A DNA stretch of 64,000 bases, taken from assembly GCA_008508345.1 (NCBI GenBank), contig QNGE01000288.1, positions 186,001 through 250,000 on the forward strand. The letters are read 5' to 3'. The position numbers and the translations under genes are program-made. This document shows positions 23,501 to 36,700 of this stretch, in pieces (the first letter of the stretch is position 1; every line of letters begins with the position of its first letter). Below the pieces are notes generated by a model, which had not been told where the DNA came from, did not search any database, and saw nothing but the letters and a program-made list of their open reading frames with translations. This stretch comes from Paragonimus westermani. Its lineage: Eukaryota; Platyhelminthes; Trematoda; Plagiorchiida; Troglotrematidae.

Positions 23501-26500
23501 TCATTTCTTCAAAGGCTCGTATTGACAGTAGTGGCAGCTAGCGATATTTGCGTACTACATATGGTAAAACTGTCATGTACAGAAATAGGTTTACCTGTCG
23601 TTACTCAGTTTTCTTTAAACAGAATCGAATGTGATGATTCTCACCACATTTATTTTAACCGATCCACCAACATTATCAGGAATCAAACAACATTAACAAC
23701 AACAACAATAACAGAACATACGGACACGAAGTAGGTAAGAATCAGTAATGAGACGACAAAACTGAAAAATTTGACAAGCCGCAAGACGTTTTGCGAACAC
23801 AGTTGTATGACGGCAAGCCACAACAAATAAATGGTAAGGTAAAACTTGGTACACCGCACGATGCCTCATTTTCTAAAAAAGGATGTTTAGTTTTCAGCGG
23901 ATTTGTCGCTAATCCGCGCGTCTGTGGAATCCACAAATGTAGCTTTTTTGTATTCATGGTCCACTGAAAAAAATACCGTGGTTGCACAATCCACTGGGGA
24001 AATCTCATACTCTCATTTTGTCCATTCGTCCTCAATGAAGAGCGCTGGTTCCCAGGGCTATATTGCCCTTCAAATACCTTAAAAAGCCATGCACTATCTA
24101 TCGTGAACAGAGATGACCAGTACAATGGAAAGATGAAGTCGTGAAATCTGATCTGATGTACACGTACAGCCCTTTGCCAGTGAGGACGACTATAATTACA
24201 GAAATCTGTCAGTAGTCTTATTTTTGGGCAACTTTTTCAGCCGAACTTCCAGCTATATGTGGCAGGCTCTGGATTCCTTATCCAGCCGCGTAATTGTGGA
24301 ACGGTCAGCATAACTCCACAGTATTTCGTGGATAAGCTTCTTACAATATGTTGTAGAGGGTGTATTTCATAAAACTGTAATATTTAAACATTATTTTGGC
24401 ATCAACTTCCATACGTTCTTTCTATACGTTGATTGATGGAACCTTAAAAATATGTATTACATAGACAAAGGCTGTGTTGGGATTTATTCCTTCCAGAATA
24501 GCTCTCCTGACACAGTTTCATTGTTCCGATTGCGAAATTCAGCGATACGTTTCAGCAAGCTTCTGCTAAGTGTACCAGAGGAGACATAATATATTCCTTC
24601 CCCCTAGTAAACTTGACTGGAACATAATTTCTGAGTAATAGTCCCTCGTATGTTGAACAAGTTTATACCGAAAAGTATCTATCTAGTTCAACCCAAGACC
24701 AGTGACTAATCGTTCTGGCTTGCATTCCAATCAAAAGAAGCAATATTTATCAGCTCAAGCTGAACGCAACATGGATCTACTTAGCTGGAAGACTACTTTA
24801 TATCATACATATTATTGGTTGTCGGATACTGGAGTCTTTACGACGATTTCGCATTTGTATTCTAATTTTGTTCACTGTTCGAAATAGTAGCTTTGTTCAG
24901 ACACCAATGAATTTGTGTTTCAGCTTATTAGCAATCACTTGCCATTGCATTTTCATCTGAAGCAACATTCCATCTTTCATAGGTCATGTCTCTGTTTCAG
25001 CAGTCCGACTTGTGTGATGTTGGTTTTCAGCGAAGCAGCACATTTAAATACTGACTGAGTACAACGTATTTGTAATGGTTGTCTGTTGACTGCTAGTAGC
25101 ACAAATCCAAGCGGTCAGTTGCTCATTCCGATTAGCATTTAGCTTTCAGGTTTTTTCATCGTCATTAAGGTGTAGGGATATTACAGTAACTGAGGTAGTT
25201 GTGGCACGTTGTCCTCATTCTCATCTGTATTGAACAACCTAATACATAGAAAGCGAAAGAAAAATTCAATCTTTCTAGACCACTTTTCTTGTTATCATGT
25301 GTGGAACTACGTACGTTGCCAATGGGGTTTCTAAAACAACCCACCTCACAAAAGTTAGTATGTAATCAGTGCAACAACACCAAACCTAATATCGTTACTT
25401 CCATCAACGGTAACGTCACTCGGCAACTTGCTTGACAGGATTGTTTTCAGAAGGCCCAAACCTGTAATTGACTAATCACTACAATTAATCAGCTTGGAAC
25501 AATTCGGTGAAGACGGATCAGTTGTCGTCAACTGAAACCAACATCACCCGGATGAAATGAATGATCGATCTGAGACAGCGAAGTATCACATTACAATCTG
25601 TAAGTCAACAGCGTGATTGAGTTGCCTAGTTCACAAGGTATGAGTGTTTTGGTCGTGCTTTTTAGCGAGCATACAGGATACGCTTTGCTCTAGGGGTGAC
25701 TTTTTTGCTACGAACAAAGATTGATTGCTAGCACGCGTAAACTGTCTCATCTTGACTGGTTCAGTGTTTAGCCCAGTGAGTTGGACCAATCATAGAGAGT
25801 ATACTGTCCGAAGTATGTTTGCCACCTAAGGAATCAAACTGCATGTCCCCAAAACGATGGTTACATTTAACTTCACGCTTTTCTCTCGAAATCTCGAGGG
25901 AATTCAATAATCTTATGAACCAAGGAAAGGAACAAATTAACTGGTTTCTGTTCAAATGACAGTTTGTTTTAACGGCTCTTCTACGATACAAAATGCATTT
26001 TGGCTTGCTCTAAGTTGATTTCACGAGCAAGTAGTCCCACTAAGTCAAAAACTGTGGAAAGGTAGGAAGTGATGCGTTAATAACCATATGTACAGTTTTT
26101 CATTTCTGTCTGATAACTTACTAGCAGCTGTCCCAGCTGTCACGTAAATTTTCCACTGTATGTGTGTGACCAGTTTGTTATTTGACTTAGCCTCTAAATT
26201 GCGTTACTTCATTTTAACCTAATATGTTCTGTGCACATGATCGACTGAAGTGGTTAGAGTGGAATTTTCGGACGTTTACCCAGCAGTAAACTTATGCGTC
26301 TAGCTCACCATACAGCAGTATGTGCATACGTTTTTTAAGATGGACGGTTTACGAATTCATGATGGATTTAAGAACATTTGGGTAAAAATTTGTACCAGCT
26401 GATGTGGGTTCACTCGAATAGCACAACCATTTCTAAGTTTTGTTCTAAAGGTATAGCATACTTTGAAAAGCAACCGTGGACATGAACAACTCGTAATTTA

Positions 26501-29500
26501 AGGTGCTCCAATCTATCTCCGGCAGCCAGTATGTTTGGTATTTTTATTTCAGCCTGTTGCCAAGACAGTGGGTTAACATGGTGCCCACTTATCATCTACG
26601 CCGTACTTTAGCTGTACGCACAGCACTCCCAACTTTCCTGGTATCTCTTGTGAACCGGAACTTGTAGTGATTCCCTCTTCCCACGAGTAGCCAGTGAGTT
26701 AGAGCCAATCATTCAGATGTTGACTCGCCAGCGTGATGCACAAACCATCATCTAGAAAGACGCAATCCAAAAAGTCCTAAGTCAAACCGATAACTCAAAC
26801 AGGAATCACCTTTCGGATCATTCCATCGTGTATGGTATTAATGAGCCGATAGCAAACAGGCGCCGCACGCTCTGCCAAGCAACAGGTGCGCAACTAGTCT
26901 TGGGGAGTAGACTGTAGTGTTTAGTCTAGCACTTCAATGCACCACAGTGGACAACGTTGTGTCATGAAACCGGCCCTCCTAGCTCTTTCGACAATCCACC
27001 TATGTAGTACTCTAAGAAAACTGAATTCGTCTCGCTTTATCACAACAAGACTGTATCTGCAGAGACGACAGGTGACCACCTTCAGCGCCACGTCGTTAGG
27101 TGGGGAAGGAGAGATGTGCGTTTTCTTTCAGGGAGCTTACGATGAAGGAGCCATCCTACACCACGGAAATTTTCACCCTTACGATCAGCCAGTTGGCTGA
27201 AAAGGTCGTGATCTGCTTCGGCTCAGGAAAACAACTATTACAGGTTTAGAAAACCTGACTAGTGACCCAGTGAGTTACTTTATCCGTAAACTCAACCCAC
27301 GGATATCGCAGAGATCTGATCAACATGAGGAATGTGTTTACTGAGTTCAAGTAGGCAATGTAATTTATTTCAGTGAACGCGATGCTACGGCTCTGTATGT
27401 TAATTGATAAATCGGATTAAGCATCGGAAGAGCTAATAACTCCGTTAGATACGTTCGGTAGTCTATTCGACAGAGACCGAGCGACATGGTGGGTCTGATC
27501 AGAAGGTTGACTCAATATCTTCTGAGATCTGTCAGAATCAGTTGTGGATGAGAACATGGCACATTCGATAAATGTTTCGTTGTCTCAACCTTCACAATAA
27601 CAAAGAAGGTATAACAAGCGCTGAACAGCATAAGTTAGTATGCTTTGCACGTAGGAGTCGAACTGTAGAATGGATTTCTAACAGTATTATGAATTATCAT
27701 CAAAACAACTTAACTTCTTTTGGGCGAGCTTTGATCTCTTAACAGATGGCAGCAAGGATGATGCCACAGCTTATGACAAGCTCAATTGTCGATCTGCCTG
27801 AAATGTGCACAAGAACCATTGAGAGAAATTCACAATTGTGAATCACTGTCGGAAGACATATCAGTAGCCTGGTCGAACTCACTCTCTTCCCCTTCTAGAC
27901 TGGCTTCAATCCTTTCTGGTTCGACTCATTTTCCAACTTTTGGTAAGTTTCAGTTCGAATTCCAACGACTCTAAATGCAGTTCTTCAGTGAGTCTTTTCT
28001 CTTTCAGTTGATCTAATAACACCTGAAGGCGTGCACTGCTTCGAATAGACTTATTGCTAACACGAGAACCAGCATGAGAACGAACGACAAGGAGCTTTCT
28101 AAGACTCATCATCAGTTGCGGCTGTTGGATGATTGCATAATTCCACGTAGCGGGTGTTGTCAATGAATTATCCCTGGACCTTCGAAATGACTGCGATTGC
28201 GACGTGGTAGAATCAAAGGATGAAGTTGGTCGGCTGAGATGAACACTGTTCGTAAATCAGACCTCCTTAACCAATAAAACCCACATGATTGGGTATTGTT
28301 CAGTCGGCTCAAAAATTTCTAGCACTTTACCATCTGAGCTGTTCGTATAATTTTCAGTCTTGGCAAATGAACTGTGTTTGTCATGGGTACTTCAATAAGA
28401 GCTTCACGTTTCATTTGTTTTCGATGTGAACCGATATTATCAGTCCTAGCGGGACGTGCCTGTTGGAAGTTGGACCAGTGACACAGTCTTGTCCGCTGTG
28501 TGAATGTTTTATTTGGAAAAACGAAATGCCACAACATGTAAGTCCCGAGTTAGGTAGCTGTGTTTGAAATGAACCAGAGGAAGTGGTATTAAAATACTAC
28601 TAACAGTGTACCGGAAGTAAGGATCACAGAACTCTGAAATCAAACTCAACTAAGAAAAGTATTCCATCAGTCGATAAGGAGACTTTGCTGAAAGTAGAGC
28701 AGGGAAAGAAAACGTTTTAAAACTACTCTGTTATCCAGTGAACCAACACTCACACCATTCGTCACAAAGATTCGGAAATTTTATCCGTGTTATTTTCGCG
28801 ACATTCATTTTCTCCACTGCTATATAACTATGCTTCACTACGGCGTACATCGGATAAAATTTAGCAAAACGTTCTCAAGAGGTATGCACTGATGTTGGTC
28901 ACGAATTTCACCTGCCCGCTAACCCCTGACATCAGTTTCTTGAATAACTCTGAACGTACTCTGAACAAGATGAAGGGTTGATTTTTCAGAGTGAAAAGTG
29001 ATGGGATCAAGCAAGTGAGATGAACACGTGTCCTGATTGCACAGCACCGTTTCGGTGACAATACGCTCACATATGAACGATGCAAATTGCAACGTCTGAT
29101 ACAGCTAGTCCGAACGTCACGGTCTGTATGTGGATTTTAAGCATATCGAAGTAATGGTGAAATCCAAAAGTGAAAGCTCACTTAATCCCTTCAGACCTAG
29201 TTGCAGAAGAGTAAGACATCGATAGGAAAAAGGAGCAGATAGATCTCATTTATAAAGATCATATAACATCGATCATCTCTCGTCTTACACTGCACTTTTT
29301 GATCCAACTAAACTGAGCAGGAGTGGAAAAGTGGCTTTCATTTCGACTGGCACCCACACATTGCATTTCACAAAAACAAGCTCCCAAACGATAATTTTGT
29401 ACCGACACACATTCCAGATTACGTTACAACCAAGATTCGCTGCTTTCGGCTCTCGGTGCCTCTTTGTGGACTGAACTCCATGGAATGAAGTTTGACGAGT

Positions 29501-30090
29501 TGTGGTGCATCATACAAACGATTTATATTCACATCGATAGTGAGGAGTAAAAAACATTTACATACGCTCAATGTTATTGTATTTCTTGTTGTGTATCGGA
29601 AGCTGTCAATTGAACATGCTAATATGTACAGAACTTAACAAAATATGAGTTCCAATAGTCCTCTTACTGGACATGATCGATCTCGGGCTTGCTTAGGACA
29701 ACAATTATTTGATGGCCGAAACATCACCTGTGTGGTAAACACTATGGCGTATTTCTTCAAAGATTGCCTTTGCTTGAAAAAATGAACTGAGGTGCTGTTA
29801 AAAATGCTTCACTGCAATTTTTCAATCGGTCAAGAGGAGAACCTCGTTCCGATTTCTTACGTAGACCAAATCCAGCCAAGATTTTGTTGTGCGACTCCCA
29901 ACGAAACTTATATGATGAACGATATTTGTATATTCGAAGATTTGCACATGATCAGCGCAGTCAACTGGGCGCACACATAACATATTGGCATGAAATAAAG
30001 CTATGCTAATGAAGACAAATGTGACAATCCAAAAAATACATGCCCAACACGATTTGAGGTGAGAAAACCTGCAACTATTGATCTAGTCAT
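20570..30090. other. no recognisable gene
   Basis: This is almost 10 kb with no assignable feature. The longest frames (92 codons at 21651-21929 minus; 127 codons at 23742-24125 minus) show no domain, repeat or transmembrane pattern and lie within chance expectation for this composition. No RNA gene or TE motif was found, apart from a motif at 21636-21665 discussed in the findings. Confidence 0.5.
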
Positions 30091-30093
30091 GGT

Positions 30094-30543
30094 TTATCGC
30101 TGAAACCCTATTTCAAAACAATGGTGTACAATTTTCCCAATTTCCTCCACAGTTATTCGGTACCGTTCATTCTTTTGTGTCTCGATCTCAGCGTCACAAT
30201 AAATTTTCTCGGTAATTCTAGTCACCACAAATTCGCAAGTAGTAGTTTTATTGGCTGCGAAAAAGTTGTATTGTGTGGTTAACAGGTCTAGAGAAAAAAA
30301 TGAACCGAAATAAATGAAAGTTAAATTCCATGAAGCTGCTGGTTGCAAACATTTAGGCAACAAATACTGAAACGCATTGAGAAAATATTCCGTCAGATAT
30401 GCATCCTTAATGATCTGTAGGATTGAGCTAGAAGGACGTTTAGGAAACTTGTAGTGCACTTCGCCTCTACTGTATGTTCCGATTAAGTAATATTTTAGAG
30501 ATCCCAACCGATTCATCTGTGACCACAGAGTTGGGTAATGCAT
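30094..30543 (-). CDS. hypothetical 149-codon open frame
   Basis: This is the longest open frame not explained by a TE. It begins MHYPTLWSQMNRL and ends EIGFQR-stop, with an aromatic-rich middle and a charged tail (EIETQKNERYRITVEEIGK). Two possible splice acceptors precede it on the minus strand (..ACTTTGCAG and ..TATTCACAG, the latter a few bases before the ATG), so it could be a terminal exon. No polyadenylation signal on this strand was seen close downstream. No family is recognised, and about one such frame is expected by chance in a window of this size. Confidence 0.2.
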   Translation of the reverse strand: MHYPTLWSQMNRLGSLKYYLIGTYSRGEVHYKFPKRPSSSILQIIKDAYLTEYFLNAFQYLLPKCLQPAASWNLTFIYFGSFFSLDLLTTQYNFFAANKTTTCEFVVTRITEKIYCDAEIETQKNERYRITVEEIGKIVHHCFEIGFQR

Positions 30544-30654
30544 TCCACTGTGAATAGATCTTAACTGTGAAGCATTTCTATCTGCAAAGTAACCTATTTA
30601 TTCAATTCCTCATTTTCACCTCTTGACCTTACACGTTCATCTTCATTTAATGGG

Positions 30655-31640
30655 AGGAAATATGCCAGTGGATGACCCAGAGTGTGAAGTACCTTTTGAG
30701 TAGGAAATTAACCTCCCTTGAGATATCTGTAATTCATTGAGAATTGACCCAATTCTATCAGTCTTGCTAGTTAGGGAATTTTCCTGATAACCTTAATACT
30801 CTTAGTGGTCCGTCTCTGAACAGTTCGAATAAGTACCAAGTCTTTTCTAAAGATAAGTACAACGGGACAGTGTGTTCGTTCCCAGGCGTGGATGGACTGT
30901 GAGGGCGAACATAGCGGGAAACACCTTGCGATAGAAAGTTTCACAAATTCCTCCTAAGGGGTTCAGGGTTATTTGTGCCTTTTCAGCCACGACTGCGCAA
31001 TTTGCAAATGGATTCAAACTGTTTGTAGCTCTGGTCCGTGGGACTCATCCGCATAATGATACCAATAGCTTCGTGTCACTAAGGTAGTAATCCATACAAT
31101 TTTGACGATGAATGTCTTCCACGTTATATTTCTTGACATTGAACGGCAAGTTATTTTCCACAGACCGCTAGTATTGGCAGTTCAGATAGTTCTATAGGGT
31201 TATCACATCATCCGAACACCCTGGAGTTCCCCAAGGCTTTATCGTCGGCGTAGAACAACAGCGACGGTTTGACGATAATGGGTGGTTTGAAAACGAAAAG
31301 AATGAATAAGAGGTTCCCAAATGATTCCTTTCGGAAGGTCGTCATTTACAGGAATCCACTCTGACAACTGTCTACTCACCTTGGGTGCAAGTTGGACTGA
31401 TCAGCCTTGCCAAATTCTTTAGAAAAATCAAGATAAACCCCAACTATGGCCATTCCTGCCAAGGAAACTTTGTCCAAGCGTGATGAACAATCAGCAGTTT
31501 GATGATGCATCAGCACTGTTACTTCCTAATGATCAGTTCGAGGTCTTTCACCTTTGACAGCAGAGTCATCCGGTGAGCCGTCCATTACTTTAGAGGTCAT
31601 TGAAAGCAACGCCATTGGTCGAAATTTTCGCAACATAATG
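30655..31640 (-). pseudogene. CR1/Jockey-like RT fragment, copy 1
   Basis: The minus strand, read across stops and frame changes, gives the ordered motifs of a CR1/Jockey-like non-LTR RT. KFRPMALLSMTSKVM lies near 31580-31640, and LDKV..YLDFSKEFGKAD (first catalytic Asp) near 31410-31490. SEWIPVNDDLPKGIIWEPLI lies near 31330 and replaces the PQGS motif. LLFYADD is the complement of 31241-31258, and LPFNVKKYNVEDIHRQNC lies near 31090-31155. AEKAQITLN lies near 30970-31000. TVQRRTTKSIKVIRKI and ARLIELGQFSMNYRYLKGG lie near 30710-30820. The two catalytic aspartates of YADD remain, but several stops and small deletions make it a pseudogene. The 5' ORF and endonuclease are absent (5'-truncated). 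Confidence 0.75.
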
Positions 31641-31985
31641 GAAGACACTTCATGGCGGAAATCTTCACTTTTTCTTGCTGAGGAGTTCAGTGTTATTTGT
31701 GCCCTTTTAGCCATGGCAAGACGATATGTAAAGGGATTCGAACTATCTACCGTATGGTCTCGAGATCTCGCTTGCATGAAGATTCGAGTAACTTTGTGTT
31801 ACCAAGGCAGCAGTCAGCACAATTTTCATGACAAATATGAATAACTTTATATTTGTTGACATTGAAACGCAAGTTTTTCTTTAAGGCCCACTGGTTTAAA
31901 CAGTTTAAGTTATTCTAGAACTCTGGATTCCCGTGGTATTGGTGTGGAGCAACAGATGTGATGTGACTGTGCTGGTTAGTTCAGT
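31640..31985 (-). pseudogene. CR1/Jockey-like RT fragment, copy 2
   Basis: This is a second, shorter copy of the same family, directly upstream of copy 1 in the same orientation. It reads LNCLNQWALKKNLRFNVNKY, VIHICHENCADCCLGNTKLL, KRDLE, a stop, and then SSNPFTYRLAMAKRAQITLN. These parallel the post-YADD part of copy 1 (NPFANCAVVAEKAQITLN). The nucleotide similarity between 30955-31160 and 31683-31880 is visible by eye. The copy ends near 31640, where the frame passes without a stop into copy 1 (open frame 31526-31777). Confidence 0.7.
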
Positions 31986-31989
31986 ATTC

Positions 31990-33480
31990 AATATTATCAA
32001 CTTACTCTGCTTTAAAACGCAACAACTAATCACCAAATGATCAACTCAACATCGGTTTATCGTGCACTATTGGTGCCTGTGTGTTCAATCGAAATTTTCT
32101 ACGGCTGGCCTCCTTAAATTAAAGCAATCTGCCATTTTAATTTTTTTTTCAAAATTGTCAAACGCAGGTTCAGATTCAATTGGGGTTTTTGTTTCTTTTC
32201 AATTTGTAAATCCCCGAAAAATCCTAAGAAAGCGAAAACCAGCAAACTGCATACGCACTGGTAACTGCTAATCGTTCAGCCTGGAGTGTTCGAATATTGA
32301 ACTCTGTCAGACAGAACGTTTAAACTTTACATGTTTGACCACCAAAATTTTGTCTATTGACCCTACTTGTCGTCTCAAAACAACCAATTATGACTTAAAA
32401 CTGCCAACTTACCTCACAAGAAGTTGCAATGACGATGTTATCTTGCACTGTGACGAGACGTTTGCGAGTTAATCAAACAATCCGAGAGAGAAAAAACAGC
32501 ATCCACATATGGTTACCAGACAGGTTTAAGAAACCTCAGCACATCAGACCAACAGTCATTGTTCACCAGGAGAAAAATGAGCTAATGAACATAACACTAT
32601 TCTGTCATTGCGGTGAGGTTGGTTAGCTCTACCACTCTCACACACTGTTATTGTTTTCGGTCCTCGAATGCCTACATAACGGAATGCGATAGTTCAATGA
32701 AAGCTAGCATGCAGCTGTCAGTATTCTACCCCCACGTTCCTGATTATGCGTGGTCTGCCACAGGTGCTGAATCTAAGTTGAGTTTCTCATTACATCTGAG
32801 AAGTAAAGCGATACGATCAAATTGGGACAGCATTTCCAGTTATAAAATGTGATCAAAACAATCAGAAATTCGCTGTCAGGTCAAGTCAGAGAGGTTTGAA
32901 CCTACTGGTTGTCCAAAACATCAGTGTTGTTATATGATGAAAAATCCACCTGTCCACCTCCAATAGAAAACAAGAACAAACGACAGCGTAACTACTAACA
33001 CTTGGTGGTTGTTAGAAGAGTACCAATTAAATTAGTAGACAGATCAGCTCTTCGAAGTGAGACGCGGTTGGGATAGGTAGTAGCGCATCCGAATACGACG
33101 ATGTCTTCAATTACCTTTTTCAGGCTAAACATACGTAGAGCAGATCGTCGGTTTGTGCTGGGCATATCGCTAGGGTCAACTAACACCCAAATGTCTCATT
33201 TACTGATATAACTAGCATGTACTTTGATTTCAAGAGAATGTTTCAAAGTAATGTCTTCAATCGAAAGTGAACACTAAATTGATCACCACAGAGGAGACTC
33301 GCTTTACCCGCACAAGTGAAAAACGGAAGTGAGATTCATAACTGCTAACGGTGCCCATAATCTTGGATACTACAATATCTAATTTGCTAGCGGACTTTGT
33401 CTTATTGGTACTGAGTTAGAAATGACTATGCTTAGTGTGTTCCCCTATAAACACATTTCGGTCATTGCTTACCGACTCCC
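31990..33480. other. no recognisable gene
   Basis: Short frames only; a poly-T run at about 32140 may be a retroelement tail but is not diagnostic. Confidence 0.5.
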
Positions 33481-33499
33481 AAAAAGTTAGCCGTGGCCA

Positions 33500-33727
33500 A
33501 TGCACAGAAGTGTTACTGACTTAGTAACATTTGACAAGGGAGCGGGTGGGGTGGATTTAGGGCTGCTGCAAGTCCTGATATTCACATGCTTGCCACAGCA
33601 CGTTCAAGTTAACCTCTTCAACGAGTCAGAAGAGAAAGTGGAAAACTATTGTGATGAACGGACCAGACTAGAACTGAAGGCCTTTTTAGATCTACCGACG
33701 ACTGTAGCTTCACGACTTAAAATTTAA
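33500..33727 (+). CDS. possible terminal exon
   Basis: This is a 75-codon frame. Its second half looks protein-like: HVQVNLFNESEEKVENYCDE, then TRLELKAFLDLPTTVASRLK, then stop. A possible acceptor CTTGCCACAG precedes it at about 33590-33600, and another acceptor-like CACAG occurs at about 33507. Composition is more GC-rich than the neighbourhood. No known domain is recognised, and a chance origin is not excluded. Confidence 0.2.
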   Translation: MHRSVTDLVTFDKGAGGVDLGLLQVLIFTCLPQHVQVNLFNESEEKVENYCDERTRLELKAFLDLPTTVASRLKI

Positions 33728-33729
33728 GG

Positions 33730-36700
33730 AACAAAGGATATTTAATTAGTTTTGGTCTAATCGTAAAGAGGTTAATTCATACGGAGTACACAGATTTTAT
33801 CAGTCGAACAATCGACCAGTTTTGCTTTACAGAATTGTAGAACAAACCCTATTGACTGAAGTTCGTTCGTTAAACTGATCGAAAAGTGCTCAGCAATGAC
33901 CAGTCGTTTTTGATGTGGGTCCCAGTGATGACATCTAGTTATCCAGACTGTGAGGTGTACTCGATCAGCTGATTCAGATTATAGGCGAGAGGAAAATGAA
34001 GACAGAGACTTGTCTAGCTTCTCCCAGTTATTTGTAGTGTTATATTAACATTCCCACTGCACTAAATACCCTGTGAATTGCAAATGTAAATGTGAGCCAA
34101 TGACAGTGAGGTTAAACGAACCCTTAGCTCGAGCTCAGTTATCTTTCAACTTGTACACGGATTGAAATTTCAGCGCAAATAATTGATAGCTTCTGAAGTC
34201 TTAAGAATACTGAGTATTATGAAACTTAATTTGATCGACATAAGTACTTTGACAAACGACTATCAGTGAACGACGTCAGTGACGTTATTGGAATCAGCTA
34301 TAGGACATCTTGGGGGTCACATCCTGAAAATTAAGCTACTTGACGTATATCTGATGTCATTGACCGATTGTCTCACGAAGCTCAGGAGTGGCACCACAGT
34401 CTCAGCAGATTGTCAAATCTGTCTGCGTTCCGCAACTTCCTCTTCTGAGTTAAATCCCCGGAAGTCCTAAAACTAGACGTTGTAAAACGTGGAGAACTGC
34501 AGGGATTCGATAGTTACCGCTTAATAAGGCTGGTGTCCGGTTTCAAAAGGCATGAAACACGAGAAGGTGCGGTCGCTTCTGTCAATTAGCAAACGTGTAA
34601 TGGAGAAAGCCTATGTAAGTGTGCCCCAAAAGTTCCTAATAAAACCCCAGGAAACAAGTGTTGATGAAATTTGACCTTTTTGAATAATGAAAGGGTTCAT
34701 GGTGTCATGGAGAGTGAAGAGAACCTTTTACAGCAAGAAGCCAAATCCAAGCAAGTCAAAGAAGTGATTTTTTGACTTCAGAAGGGTTCCTTTAAAAAAC
34801 GCGTAATTTTTATCAGGGGTAGACAAGGCTCAAACTGCTGAAGAACGTCGTTCAAACATTTACTACAAAATGAGTGTTGAATGACGTTGCAAGTGTGATA
34901 AAACGCAGAGGTAGTGACTCTTAAAACCACGAAAGTGGCGGTAATCAAAGAGTCTGTTGATGTAAAAGCTTCTAATTGTACCGCATGGATAATTGAGCTG
35001 CTGTCTGTCAGTGCCTGTGAGAAATATTATTTCAATTCGAGGCATTCATTAACTACCCTTCGCAGAGAACTCAAAAACGCTCCATAGGGAATATCTGTGG
35101 CAATGTTTTCAGTATACACTTGTTAAGGAATATTTCCCGTTGTCCTCACCAGCATGCTAACAGCATGCTTGTTATTTATATTCAAAATCATACTGTGGGT
35201 TCAGTGTGGATACATCAACTGAAAATCAACAACCCATAATTGCTTGCACCTTCTTATCACCTCTAAGCTCCAAACTATTACCCATTTCACAAATATATAC
35301 CAGGCACTGGACTCTTCGAGGTAATCAACCGTCAACTCAAGAACCACATAGTTATTCAGCGGAACATGGGAAAACCGCGTATTCAGAGATAATGATATTC
35401 ACATGTTCGGAAAATAGCTGTCAGATTAAGTTTATTGGACGGAAACCAAATGCACACACTTGGTAGGTTGATTTCTTGAAGTACCGGCAAGACAGAAACT
35501 GAGAGAGATCAGTCTCCTCTGCACGTAAGGTCGCACTATGGTCTGCCTTACTTGGACTTGCAGGCCTTTACGCGGGAAATCAAATATACTGAACACAAGT
35601 AAGCGCCAAAACTGAGATACTATGCTTCAACTAACACCCGAAAATTGACTCACCTAAAGTTACTGTGCTAACTTGTGGTGAACATGTATTCGCTCCTCCG
35701 CTCATCCAGACTTCGACACAACAAATGATATAACCGAGAATCGGTCCAATGTCGCTTTAAGTTAACGCATTAGGATAGAACCAATAGTTTCAAAGTTACA
35801 TCTTTTGCTATTCACCAAGTTCCGTGTTCTGTATTGTAGCAATCAGCCTACAGCTGACAGCTTTGTATATGTCAGTGAGACGAGGCGATGATGGGCTTGG
35901 ATTTAGCTCATGAAAAACAACCGTTCATTGCAACCAACCGGAGGTCTTTCCTTGTCCTATAACGATGAGGTTTGTAATAACGTACGAGTCCTTGTGTTGT
36001 TTGAGATTCCTAACTCCGGGTATCAAATGAACCCATTAACCTGTCATTGTTTTTATGAGCAACCCTTGCACTGTGGACGACAGATTTGGTAGCACACGCA
36101 AGATTAAACGTTATAGAGTTTCCGGGTAACCCAGAAAGTCGGTCTTGTTCACACTACCACACCCCTGGTGGCGACATGTGTATTGGCCTCAGCACATTAA
36201 TAAAACGGTAGAAAAGGCCACAATCTCCTACCTATAACAAATTGTTCTTTGAAGCACAGTTCAAAAATTTCACCTCAACCACCTCAACGACGCATGTATC
36301 ACAAGTCACCAAATCATCAAGATGAACGCATGTAGAAACTAAAACCTAAGTTTATCTCGGTATGACTTCAAGCTTTCCTTACCAAATATGCCGAAACACT
36401 TCTTCATCACCTTCACCACTGTAGCTGTGTAAAGTTTATTTTCAGAAAATCGCTAGAAATGGTCCAGGATATGAGCGCCATATAATAATGCAGCGGCTCA
36501 ACATGCTTATTTCGTTATCCCAGCCACATTTAAGGTGGGTGGGCCATGGTAGTGATGCGAGAGACGGTTGAATCATCAAGCACCCAGTAAGCGGCGAACA
36601 ACACCCCACCCCCAAATGGTGAAATTACGAATGACAATTTATGTGAATCATTGGTATGTACAAGCGCGACATAAAGTTGTAAATGTCTACGTAGTCTGCA

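Noticed and set aside
23742..24125. 127-codon minus frame
   Set aside because: No domain, no splice context, and a length within chance expectation.
27640..27675. B-box-like string on the minus strand (AGTTCGACTCC)
   Set aside because: No A box in the correct position upstream on the minus strand.
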